This document shows, piece after piece, positions 23,821 to 31,772 of a stretch of DNA of 37,077 bases. The stretch is from NCBI GenBank assembly GCA_905234695.1, contig CAJOHZ010000034.1, forward strand, positions 1 to 37,077. Reading direction: 5' to 3'. Numbering within the stretch: position 1 is the stretch's first letter; each line of letters starts with the position of its first letter. The notes beneath the pieces are model-generated. The model was given only the letters and a program-made list of their open reading frames with translations. It made no database searches and was not told where the DNA came from. The stretch is from an uncultured Bacteroidales bacterium (GTDB lineage: Bacteria; Bacteroidota; Bacteroidia; Bacteroidales; P3). The position numbers were made by a program, and so were the translations under genes.

Positions 23821-23997
23821 AAGGTTCCTTCGGTGTGGTCTTTATGTTCCTTTTTCCTTCCTTCGGTTGTTATCTTACTCATTTCCAACAGTTCTCCCTC
23901 TGTTCTCCCCTATATACGTTGGAGAACTGTTGGAGAACTGTAGGAGAACTGTTGGAGAACAACCGAAGGAACACCGAAAGATCACCGAAAGATCACT
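23821..23997. repeat. Inverted pair of 11-bp-period repeat arrays
   Basis: The right arm (23921-23997) is seven head-to-tail 11-mers: three close copies of GGAGAACTGTT, then GGAGAACAACC, GAAGGAACACC, GAAAGATCACC and GAAAGATCACT. The left arm (23821-23908), read on the minus strand, is eight 11-mers in the same style (GGAGAACAGAG, GGAGAACTGTT, down to GAAGGAACCTT). The arms are separated by CCTATATACGTT and can pair over much of their length. The whole intergenic region 23759-24203 otherwise holds only the M28 promoter. No protein is credible here. Confidence 0.85.
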
Positions 23998-24105
23998 GGG
24001 ACTACCCCCTTGTCACCCGGTGGCCGAAACGGAGGCCGGACATGCCCTTTGCCTCGATGAAGTGACGGCAGGCGAAAAAAACTTCTGTAAACCAAAATAT
24101 TTTCG

Positions 24106-24113
24106 TATCTTTG
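24106..24113 (+). promoter_or_regulatory. Bacteroidota -7 promoter box for the M28/GldFG operon
   Basis: TATCTTTG lies in the context TTTTCGTATCTTTGCG, followed by a 5' leader of about 85 bases to the ATG at 24204. A -33 TTG is not clear. Confidence 0.55.
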
Positions 24114-24203
24114 CGTGATATGACCATGCACCGCCCAACGCGGTAAGGGTCTTGTTGTCAAACACGTACAGTAAAAATATATAAATATAAACACACGCAT
24201 AAG

Positions 24204-25883
24204 ATGAAGAAGGTCATTGTCCTGCTTACCATTCTGGCCCTGCTGGCGCCTGTCACCGCCACCGCACAGAAGAAAGTAACGAAAAAAACTACCACCACGG
24301 CGACGGCCAAAGAGAAGAAATCCTCACAAGCCAAAACCGAGGAGTCCGACAAGGCAAATGATTCGAAAACGGCGGATGCCGACTCTCAGGAGAGCTTGGA
24401 CTTCTACGACCGCGACCTCGGTCCTGTCAAGAAGACAAGCTCCGAAAAAGACACCCTGCTCCGCGCCAATACCGACACGCTGATGAAGCACGTCCGCACG
24501 CTCTCGTCGTCGCAGTATGAGGGCCGCATGGCGGGTTCGCAGGCCTACCTGGATGCCGCCGCCTACTGCGCCGAGGTGCTGGCCTCCTACGGCGTGCAGC
24601 CTTTCGAGGGCGAGTGGAACCACTATTTCGAGGTGGAGTACAACGAGATTGAGAACTGCACTTTCAACACATACGTCAACGACAACGACACACGCATCCG
24701 CTATGTGCTGGGACGCGACTTCGTATGCGGAAGCATGACGGGCCGCGGCTACATCGCCGCGCCGGTGGTGTTCTGCGGTTACGGCATCGACGCACTGGCG
24801 TTCAACGAGTATGCCTCGGTGGACGTACAGGGCAAGATTGTCCTCTGCCTCTCGGGCACACCCGGTTTCCTGCCCAACCGCGTAGCTCAGAAATACGCCA
24901 CCCTGCGCGACAAGGCCCTTGCCGCCCGTCGCCACGGCGCCGTGGGACTGGTATGCATCAACATGTCGGAGAGCTGCCGTTCCAACGAAGTGCAGCTGCA
25001 GGCCTACAGCGGCACGGGCGAATACCTGCCCACCTTCCCGATGGTGCAGCCCACACGCGAGATGGGCGAAGCCCTGCTACGCGACGAGCAGATGACGCTC
25101 GACTCGGTGCTAGAGGTCTTCCAGGCCGCCCAACGTCCTCAGTCGTTCCACCTGCGCAAACATTTTGAAATCAACATCAACGCCAAGTACCGTCCCAATG
25201 CCCCCACCTGCAACGTCATTGGTGTCCTGCCGGGCTACGACAGCAAGATGAAGCGTGAGTGCATCGTGGTGGGTGCCCATCTGGACCATGTGGGCGTACA
25301 GGGCAAGACCTGCATCTTCCCCGGTGCCGACGACAACGCCAGCGGCGTGGCCGCCGTGCTGGAGGCCGCCCGTCTGCTGACCACCAACGCCCCGGAGAGT
25401 ATCGAGTACAACAAGCGTACCATCATCTTCGTCCTCTTCTCGGGAGGCGAGATACAGCACATCGGAGCACATCAGTTCCTGAAGAACTACCCCAAGCTGA
25501 AGAATGTGGAGTGCTTTATCAACGCCGAATGCATTGGCGCGGGCGACAGCATCAACGTCCTTGGCAACAAACAGTTCCCGCTGCTGTGGGAGATTGCCTC
25601 GCACAACGACTCCATCTCCACCAAGTCGATGATCCGCAGCCAGCACACCCTGCCCAACAAAGGCGATGCCGCATGCTTCGCCCAGATGAATATCCCGACA
25701 CTGATATTCACCCACTTCCAGGGCAACCACTACGCCCATGTGCCAAGCGACATCTCCGAAAACATCGAACGGACCATCTTTACCAAGAACGCCAGCCTGA
25801 TGGCCGAAGTCATCTACGAGCTCTCGCTGGGCGACTACCAAGGCCGCTCGGGAAGGTCGAAGCGTCTTAAGTACGAAGAATAA
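24204..25883 (+). CDS. Exported M28-family peptidase-like protein with PA-like insert
   Basis: The 559-residue protein has a signal peptide (MKKVIVLLTILALLAPVTAT), a low-complexity Lys/Thr/Glu/Ser linker (residues 25-70), a PA-like domain (about 170-300) and an M28 zinc-peptidase domain. Expected metal ligands are seen at His359 (GAHLDH) and Asp376 (PGADDNASG). The usual SGEE motif reads SGGE (Gly415-Glu416), so the general-base glutamate is replaced by glycine. The later Asp ligand is Glu in INAECIGAG. The last His is present in NHYAHVPSD. Catalysis is therefore in doubt. It is the first gene of a long plus-strand run, with the GldF-GldG fusion 41 bases downstream. Confidence 0.88.
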   Translation: MKKVIVLLTILALLAPVTATAQKKVTKKTTTTATAKEKKSSQAKTEESDKANDSKTADADSQESLDFYDRDLGPVKKTSSEKDTLLRANTDTLMKHVRTLSSSQYEGRMAGSQAYLDAAAYCAEVLASYGVQPFEGEWNHYFEVEYNEIENCTFNTYVNDNDTRIRYVLGRDFVCGSMTGRGYIAAPVVFCGYGIDALAFNEYASVDVQGKIVLCLSGTPGFLPNRVAQKYATLRDKALAARRHGAVGLVCINMSESCRSNEVQLQAYSGTGEYLPTFPMVQPTREMGEALLRDEQMTLDSVLEVFQAAQRPQSFHLRKHFEININAKYRPNAPTCNVIGVLPGYDSKMKRECIVVGAHLDHVGVQGKTCIFPGADDNASGVAAVLEAARLLTTNAPESIEYNKRTIIFVLFSGGEIQHIGAHQFLKNYPKLKNVECFINAECIGAGDSINVLGNKQFPLLWEIASHNDSISTKSMIRSQHTLPNKGDAACFAQMNIPTLIFTHFQGNHYAHVPSDISENIERTIFTKNASLMAEVIYELSLGDYQGRSGRSKRLKYEE

Positions 25884-25924
25884 CACCGCCGGGGGACGGC
25901 TCCGCAACTCTTCCCCCCTCTGAC

Positions 25925-28396
25925 ATGTTCACACTCTACAAAAAGGAACTCTCCAGTTTCTTCTCCTCGCTGATAGGATACCTCACTATCGTGGTCTTCC
26001 TGGTGCTCACCGGGCTGATGCTTTGGGTGTTCAAATCGGACTTCAACATCCTCGACTACGGCTACGCCGGCATGGACGGACTCTTCCTCATCGCCCCGTT
26101 CCTGTATCTCTTCCTGATTCCCGCCCTCACGATGCGGATGTTCGCCGAAGAGAAGAAAAACGGCACCATGGAGTTGCTGCTCACCAAACCGCTGAGCGAG
26201 ATGACGCTCATCTGGGCCAAATTCCTGGCGGGTCTCTCGCTGGTGTTCATCTCGCTGGTGCCCACGCTGGTGTGTTACTTCAGCGTGGTGGCCCTCGGCG
26301 ACCCCGTGGGCAATATCGACAGCGCAAGTGTGGCGGGCTCGTATGTGGGCCTGCTGCTGCTCGGAGCCGCCTTCGTGGCCATCGGCCTCTTCGCCAGTTC
26401 GCTGACCAACAACCAGATTGTGGCCTTTATCCTGGCCGCGCTGATGAGCGCCTTCATGCATCTGGGATTCGAGTCGGTATACCGCATGGGATTCCTCGGC
26501 GACGCCGACCTGCTGGTGCGCTCGCTGGGCATGAGCTACCACTACGACTCCATCAGCCGCGGTGTCATCGACACGCGCGACGTGGTCTATTTCGCCAGCG
26601 TCATCGCCATCTTCATGATGGCCACCCGCATCGTGCTGCAAAGCCGCAAATGGCACGGCTGGCGCAACAAGAAAGAGTTGCGCCGCAGCCACTGGATTGC
26701 ACTGGTGGCAGGGGTGCTCATCATCATCTTCGCCAATGTCATCTCCTTCTACCTCTTCGCCCGTCTGGACCTCACCGCCGAAAAACGGTACACCCTCTCC
26801 AAGTCCACCAAGAACCTGCTGAAGCAGATTGACGAGCCGGTGACCTACCGCGTCTACTTGGAGGGCGAGTTCCCGGCCGACTTCAAACGGCTGCAGAACG
26901 AGACCCGCGAGATGCTGAACCAGTTCCACGCCTACAACAAGAACATCAAATACGAGTTCGTCAACCCCAACGACTTCTCCGACCCCGAGGAGCGGCGCGT
27001 GTTCTACCAGAAGCTGATGCAGAAAGGCATCCAGCCCACCCAGATACAGGTGAACAGCGGCAACGGGGTGACAACCCAGGTGTTGGTGCCCGCCGCCGAT
27101 GTGATGTACAAGGGCAACGAGACCTCCATCCAGTTGCTGCAGAACCAGAAGTACGTGGACGAAAGCCAGCTGCTGAACAACTCCATCCAGAACCTCGAAT
27201 ATGTGCTCTCCAACGCCATCCGCGCCCTCGGCCGCGGACAGAAGCCCACGGTGGCCTTCCTGCGCGGCCACGGCGAGCTGGAACTGGGCAACCTGAGTGA
27301 CATCATCGGGGCACTGCAGGAATACTACAGTCTCGACACCGTACGGCTGGAGGGCAATGTCAACGCCCTCACCACAAGGATGCTCAACTCCAAGGATTCG
27401 TCCTACCACCTGGTCAACAAATACGACCTCGTCATCGTGGCCAAGCCCACGCAGACTTTCGACGAGCGCGACCTCTACATCCTGGACCAGTATGTCATGT
27501 ACGGGGGTAAACTGCTGTGGCTGGTCGACGCCCTCAATGCCGACCTCGACAGCCTTGCCTATGCCGGCCAGGCCGTGGCCACCCGCTACCCGCTGAACCT
27601 CGACGAGATGTTTTTCACCTACGGCGTGCGCATCAACCCCGACCTGGTGCTGGACATCCGCTGCCGTCCCATCCCGATGCGGGTGGGCATGGTGGGCGAG
27701 CAAGCCCAGATACAGTTCCAACCTTGGTTCTACTTCCCCGAAATCGTGCCCCTGTCGACCCACCCCGTGGTGCGTAACCTCGACCTCATCAAGACCGACT
27801 TCGTAAGCAGCATGGACCTCATCGACAACGATGTTCACAAGACCGTCCTGCTGGCCACGTCGGAGTTCTCGCGGGTGAAGAACGCCCCCGCCATCTACGA
27901 CCTCAACGAGGCGAAGATGGAACCCGACCGCCGACTCTTCAACCGGCAGGCACTGCCCGTCGCCGTGCTGCTGGAGGGCCGCTTCAAGTCGATGTACCGC
28001 AACCTACTGACCCCCGCATTCACCGAGCTGCCCGCCATGGGCTACCGCGAGGAGAGCGACAGCACGCGGATGATTGTCATTTCCGACGGCGACATCATCA
28101 AAAACCGCTTCAACTACCGCGACGGCTCCGGATACCCGCTGGGCTACGACAACTACACGCAGACCATGTATGCCAACAAGGAGTTCCTGCTCAACTGCGC
28201 CGACTACCTTGTGGGCGAAAACGGCTTTATCGCCAGCCGTTCGCGCGACATCAAGATACGCAAACTCAACGGCATGAAAGTGCGTGAAGAGCGCACCGCC
28301 TTCCAACTCATCAACCTGCTGGTGCCGTCGGGCATCATCCTCCTGGCCGGAGCCGTCATCATGCTGCTCCGCCGCAAACAGTACAAAAAGAAATGA
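25925..28396 (+). CDS. GldF-GldG fusion: ABC-2 permease joined to GldG-type substrate-binding domain
   Basis: The 823-residue protein joins two families that are usually separate. Residues 1-240 are an ABC-2 permease of the GldF type (MFTLYKKELSSFFSSLIGYL, KKNGTMELLLTKPLSEMTLI, several membrane helices). Residues about 255-823 are GldG-like: a membrane helix (LVAGVLIIIFANVISFYLF), DLTAEKRYTLSKSTKNLLKQ, the periplasmic domain with RGHGELELG and YDLVIVAKPTQTF, and a final helix (INLLVPSGIILLAGAVIMLL). GldF and GldG work with the ATPase GldA in Flavobacterium gliding; non-gliding Bacteroidota also keep such proteins with unknown cargo. No GldA-type ATPase is near. The stop overlaps the next ATG by four bases. 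Confidence 0.9.
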   Translation: MFTLYKKELSSFFSSLIGYLTIVVFLVLTGLMLWVFKSDFNILDYGYAGMDGLFLIAPFLYLFLIPALTMRMFAEEKKNGTMELLLTKPLSEMTLIWAKFLAGLSLVFISLVPTLVCYFSVVALGDPVGNIDSASVAGSYVGLLLLGAAFVAIGLFASSLTNNQIVAFILAALMSAFMHLGFESVYRMGFLGDADLLVRSLGMSYHYDSISRGVIDTRDVVYFASVIAIFMMATRIVLQSRKWHGWRNKKELRRSHWIALVAGVLIIIFANVISFYLFARLDLTAEKRYTLSKSTKNLLKQIDEPVTYRVYLEGEFPADFKRLQNETREMLNQFHAYNKNIKYEFVNPNDFSDPEERRVFYQKLMQKGIQPTQIQVNSGNGVTTQVLVPAADVMYKGNETSIQLLQNQKYVDESQLLNNSIQNLEYVLSNAIRALGRGQKPTVAFLRGHGELELGNLSDIIGALQEYYSLDTVRLEGNVNALTTRMLNSKDSSYHLVNKYDLVIVAKPTQTFDERDLYILDQYVMYGGKLLWLVDALNADLDSLAYAGQAVATRYPLNLDEMFFTYGVRINPDLVLDIRCRPIPMRVGMVGEQAQIQFQPWFYFPEIVPLSTHPVVRNLDLIKTDFVSSMDLIDNDVHKTVLLATSEFSRVKNAPAIYDLNEAKMEPDRRLFNRQALPVAVLLEGRFKSMYRNLLTPAFTELPAMGYREESDSTRMIVISDGDIIKNRFNYRDGSGYPLGYDNYTQTMYANKEFLLNCADYLVGENGFIASRSRDIKIRKLNGMKVREERTAFQLINLLVPSGIILLAGAVIMLLRRKQYKKK

Positions 28397-29481
28397 AGAA
28401 AAAGAACATTATCACCCTCGTGGCCGTCGCAGTGGTCGGCCTCGCCGCCTTCCTCATCGCGACATGGAAATCCAGCGACACCCTGGAACAGGATTTCCAC
28501 ATTGAGGACATCGACGCGATAAGCAAGATATATATTGCCGACAAACAGGACAACCACGTGCTGCTGCAACGGGTGGCCGACAGCACCGCCGACGTCCAGT
28601 GGACCGTCGACACCCTCTATCCCGCCAGCCAGCCGATGATCAACCTGCTGCTCTCGACGCTGCATGATATGCGCATCCGCCAGCAGGTGAACAAGAACGC
28701 CATCCCCTACACCATCAAGACCCTTGCGGCCCGCGCCATCAAAGTGGAGGTCTACCAGCACCGCTATTTCATCAACTGGTTCCACGGCAAGGTGCGTCTC
28801 TTCCCGCACGAGAAGCTGACGGTGACTTACTATGTGGGGCACGAGACCCAGGACATGATGGCCTGCTACATGTACCGTGAAGGCGACAAGGTTCCTTACG
28901 TCATCCATATCCCCGGTTTCCGCGGATACCTGACTCCCCGATTCCCGTCGGACCCGCTGGCGTGGCGCAGCCACAATATCGTCCATTGGGACATCCACCA
29001 TCTGGAACGCGTGGAGATGGACATCCCCGCCTCGCCCGAAGAGTCGTTTGCCGTGCAGCGCGAGGGCGAGGGGTTTGTCTTTGAGTTGACGCAGGGACAC
29101 ACCCGCATCCACGATTTCGACACCGCCCGTGTGGCACAGATGCTCTCCTGTTTCGCCAACCTCAACTTCGACGAATTTGCCGAGGCGGTGCCTCACAGCG
29201 ACATGAAGGCCTCCTTCGCCAACACACCGCGCGCCATCCTCCGCATCACCAACACCGACCGCGAGACACGCGAGGTGAGAACCTACCTCAAATACGACAA
29301 CCCCGACGACACGGTATCCATGCCCGACAGCAGCCTGTATGATATGTTCGATGTGAACCGTCTTTACGCCATCATCGACAACAAGGACACCGTGCTAATC
29401 CAATACTTCGTGTTCGACAACATCCTCCAACCGGCCAGCTTCTTCCTCGGCAAGGAGAAGAGCCCCTTTGCAAAAGAATAG
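28393..29481 (+). CDS. DUF4340-like membrane-anchored protein
   Basis: The 362-residue protein has an N-terminal helix (KKKNIITLVAVAVVGLAAFL) and a periplasmic remainder with FHIEDIDAISKIYIADKQDN, a middle with LAARAIKVEVYQHRYFINW and a C-terminal repeat of the same fold style (REGEGFVFELTQGH). DUF4340 proteins are often encoded directly after GldG-type genes, and the ATGA overlap with the GldF-GldG fusion supports a shared function in that transporter-like complex. The family match is by context and overall pattern, and the role is unknown. The SurE gene follows after two bases. Confidence 0.72.
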   Translation: MKKKNIITLVAVAVVGLAAFLIATWKSSDTLEQDFHIEDIDAISKIYIADKQDNHVLLQRVADSTADVQWTVDTLYPASQPMINLLLSTLHDMRIRQQVNKNAIPYTIKTLAARAIKVEVYQHRYFINWFHGKVRLFPHEKLTVTYYVGHETQDMMACYMYREGDKVPYVIHIPGFRGYLTPRFPSDPLAWRSHNIVHWDIHHLERVEMDIPASPEESFAVQREGEGFVFELTQGHTRIHDFDTARVAQMLSCFANLNFDEFAEAVPHSDMKASFANTPRAILRITNTDRETREVRTYLKYDNPDDTVSMPDSSLYDMFDVNRLYAIIDNKDTVLIQYFVFDNILQPASFFLGKEKSPFAKE

Positions 29482-29483
29482 CC

Positions 29484-30266
29484 ATGACGCCCCTGATATT
29501 CATCACCAACGACGACGGATACCTCTCGCGCGGACTGCGCCACCTCGCCGACACGGCGAAGGAGTTCGGCGACGTGGTGGTGGTGGCCCCCGAAAGCAAC
29601 GCCTCGGGACAGAGCACCTCCATCACCTGTGCCCGTCCGCTGCGGGTGCGTCACGTAGGCGATTGGGGCGGGGTGGCCTACCACGCCTGCTCCGGCACCC
29701 CGGCCGACTGCGTCAAGATGGGCACCGAGCAGATATGCCCGCGCCGGCCCGACCTGGTGCTTTCGGGAATCAACTTTGGCAGTAACGCCTCTATCAACAT
29801 CATCTACAGCGGCACCATGGGAGCGGTGCTGGAGGGATGTCTCAGCGGCTTCCCCAGCATCGGTTTCTCGCTGCTGCACCATAACCCCGAGGGCGACCTC
29901 AGCGGCTGCACCGCCGTGGTGCAGCACATCCTGTCCGAGGTGCTGGCACACCCCCTGCCCGACTGGACGGGACTCAACGTCAACATCCCCCGCCTACCGG
30001 CCGACCAAATCAAGGGCATCCGCATCTGCCGCCAAGCCCGCGCCGCCTGGCGCGACAGCCTGGAGAAGCGCATCGACCCTGCCGGCCAACCCTACTACTG
30101 GATGACGGGGAAGTTCGTATGCAACGACATGGAGCCCGACTCCGACATGCGCGCCTTGACCGACGGCTACGTCTCGGTGGTGCCTGTCCGACCCGATTTC
30201 ACCCACTGCGAGGCCATCCCCCTCCTCGGCCACCTCGCCAAAGAGAACTGTGAGACCACCGCATAA
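29484..30266 (+). CDS. surE: 5'/3'-nucleotidase SurE
   Basis: The 260-residue protein carries the SurE hallmarks: the metal-binding NDDG motif (FITNDDGY, Asp10-Asp11), VVVVAPESNASGQSTSIT, TPADCVKMG, SGINFGSNASINIIYSGTMG and LNVNIP. It hydrolyses phosphate from nucleoside 5'- and 3'-monophosphates and short polyphosphates in the cytoplasm. Length and motif order are normal. It lies two bases after the DUF4340-like gene and 14 before a small membrane-protein gene, inside the long plus-strand run toward lpxB. Confidence 0.96.
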   Translation: MTPLIFITNDDGYLSRGLRHLADTAKEFGDVVVVAPESNASGQSTSITCARPLRVRHVGDWGGVAYHACSGTPADCVKMGTEQICPRRPDLVLSGINFGSNASINIIYSGTMGAVLEGCLSGFPSIGFSLLHHNPEGDLSGCTAVVQHILSEVLAHPLPDWTGLNVNIPRLPADQIKGIRICRQARAAWRDSLEKRIDPAGQPYYWMTGKFVCNDMEPDSDMRALTDGYVSVVPVRPDFTHCEAIPLLGHLAKENCETTA

Positions 30267-30280
30267 CCCCCTCGACTGCC

Positions 30281-30574
30281 ATGAAGAAACTCCTCAACCA
30301 CAACTCCGTCGCCGCCGGTATCATCGCCGCGCTGGGCTCCGAAGTGCTGTGTGCCGCCCTGCTCTGGGGGGTGCTGCTCATCGCCGGCCTCCCCGCAGAG
30401 GAACACCTGCGCTGGTTTGCCGTGGCCTTCGTGCCACCGGTGCTGCTGCTGCGCTACTATGCCAAGCAGAAAGAATACCCCACCACCCTCAAGACAATCC
30501 TCGTGACCTTCTTCGTCACCTTTGTCGCATTTGCGTGGTTCCTTCTGAAATACAAATACATCACCTTCAACTAA
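30281..30574 (+). CDS. Small three-helix membrane protein, unknown function
   Basis: The 97-residue protein starts MKKLLNHNSVAAGIIAALGS and has three predicted membrane helices (about residues 10-37, 43-60 and 70-90; the last ends in FAWFLLKYKYITFN). It is not recognised. It is tightly placed between surE (14 bases) and lpxB (13 bases), so it is likely a real operon member. Similar small proteins are found beside surE-lpxB in other Bacteroidota by my recollection, but I cannot confirm that here. Confidence 0.75.
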   Translation: MKKLLNHNSVAAGIIAALGSEVLCAALLWGVLLIAGLPAEEHLRWFAVAFVPPVLLLRYYAKQKEYPTTLKTILVTFFVTFVAFAWFLLKYKYITFN

Positions 30575-30587
30575 CCCCGGAGAAACC

Positions 30588-31772
30588 ATGCGATATTATC
30601 TCATAGCAGGCGAAGCCTCGGGCGACCTTCACGGCGCCAACCTCATGCGGGCGCTGAAAGAGGAAGACCCCTCGGCGGAGTTCCGTTTCTGGGGTGGCGA
30701 TGCCATGGCCGCCGTGGCGGGCCATGCGCCTGTACGCCACATCCGCGACCTCGCCATCATGGGGTTCGTCGAGGTGGCTCTGCACCTGCGCACCGTATTG
30801 GGAAATATCGCCTTCTGCAAGGATGACATCGCCGACTACATGCCCCACGTCATCGTCGGCATTGACTACCCCGGCTTCAACCTCAAAATCGAGAGTTGGG
30901 CCCGGCAACACGGATTCCGCGTCATACACTATATCTCGCCCAACCTATGGGCCTGGAAGAAAGGCCGCATCAAAGGGATGCGCCGCACCCTCGACCGGCT
31001 CTGCTACATTCTTCCTTTCGAGCAGAAATTCTTCGCCGACAACAACTTCCCACAAGCGGTATATGTCGGACACCCCCTCCTCGACGCCATAGACTCCTCC
31101 CAACTCTCGTCGTTTCACAAAGCGAGCGCAGAGGGAACTTGTTCACTCTGCCGAGCCAAAGAAACGTCAACGAAGTTACCTCTCCCCTCTCACCTCTCCA
31201 CTCCCGTCATCGCCCTCCTTCCCGGCAGCCGCCGGATGGAGTTGAAGAACAGCCTGCCCCTGATGGTACAGCTGGCCAAGCGCCACCCCGAATTCCAGTT
31301 TGTGGTGGCCGGAATGAGCCTGCTGGGCGAGGAGGCCTACCGCAAATACATTCCTGCCGACAGCCATATCGAGGTGGTCTATGACAAGACCTACGACCTG
31401 CTTTCCGTCGCCTATGCCGCCGTGGTCTGCTCCGGCACCGCTACGCTGGAAACGGCCCTCTTCAACGTGCCACAGGTGGTATGCTACCGTGCCAACCCCA
31501 TCTCCATCGCCATCGCCAAGGCCGTTGTGAGCAGCCGCATACGATACATCTCGCTGGTCAACCTCATCGCCGACAGCCCCATTGTCACCGAACTCATTCA
31601 GGAGGACTTCAACCTCGCCCGACTGGAAGAGGAGTTCCGACTTATCACAACCGATGAGGCCAACCGCACACGCATGTTCACCCAATATGCCCAAATGCGC
31701 CTCCTGCTTGGCGGAGGCGGCGCCAGCCGCCGCACGGCGCACGAAATACTACTTGTTGCTCAAGACCAATGA
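30588..31772 (+). CDS. lpxB: Lipid-A-disaccharide synthase LpxB
   Basis: The 394-residue protein has the LpxB signatures AGEASGDLHGANLMRAL at the start, FWGGDAM, IDYPGFNLKIESWARQHG, HYISPNLWAWKKGR, LLPGSRRMELKNSLP and CSGTATLETALFNVPQVVCY. It joins UDP-diacylglucosamine and lipid X to make the lipid A disaccharide at the inner-membrane surface. Residues about 169-205 (from DSSQLSSFHKASAEGTCSLC to HLSTPV) form an extra low-complexity stretch between the two halves, coded by a hairpin-forming repeat at 31111-31166 and a pyrimidine-rich tail. The frame stays open, so the enzyme is probably still made. The stop overlaps the SpoIID-like gene by four bases. Confidence 0.96.
   Translation: MRYYLIAGEASGDLHGANLMRALKEEDPSAEFRFWGGDAMAAVAGHAPVRHIRDLAIMGFVEVALHLRTVLGNIAFCKDDIADYMPHVIVGIDYPGFNLKIESWARQHGFRVIHYISPNLWAWKKGRIKGMRRTLDRLCYILPFEQKFFADNNFPQAVYVGHPLLDAIDSSQLSSFHKASAEGTCSLCRAKETSTKLPLPSHLSTPVIALLPGSRRMELKNSLPLMVQLAKRHPEFQFVVAGMSLLGEEAYRKYIPADSHIEVVYDKTYDLLSVAYAAVVCSGTATLETALFNVPQVVCYRANPISIAIAKAVVSSRIRYISLVNLIADSPIVTELIQEDFNLARLEEEFRLITTDEANRTRMFTQYAQMRLLLGGGGASRRTAHEILLVAQDQ
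31111..31166. repeat. Imperfect hairpin element inserted in lpxB
   Basis: The ends are CGTTTC and GAAACG. The core is GCAGAGGGAAC (31128-31138), TT, GTTCACTCTGC (31141-31151), an 11-bp stem with one mismatch. It is followed by a CCTCTCCCCTCTCACCTCTC run to about 31200. It lies in frame between the two LpxB halves. Confidence 0.65.

Noticed and set aside
23921-23997. The 11-bp units as a CRISPR array
   Set aside because: The repeats are too short, there are no unique spacers and no cas genes.
23835-24118. Short open frames across the 11-bp repeat arrays (for example encoding GELLENCRRTVGEQPKEHRK)
   Set aside because: The residues simply reflect the repeat; there is no ribosome-binding site or protein family, and two frames are equally open.
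25835-27838. A 667-codon open frame antisense to the GldF-GldG fusion
   Set aside because: It is antisense to a well-supported gene, is rich in His/Val/Gly/Glu, and has no domain or start signal.
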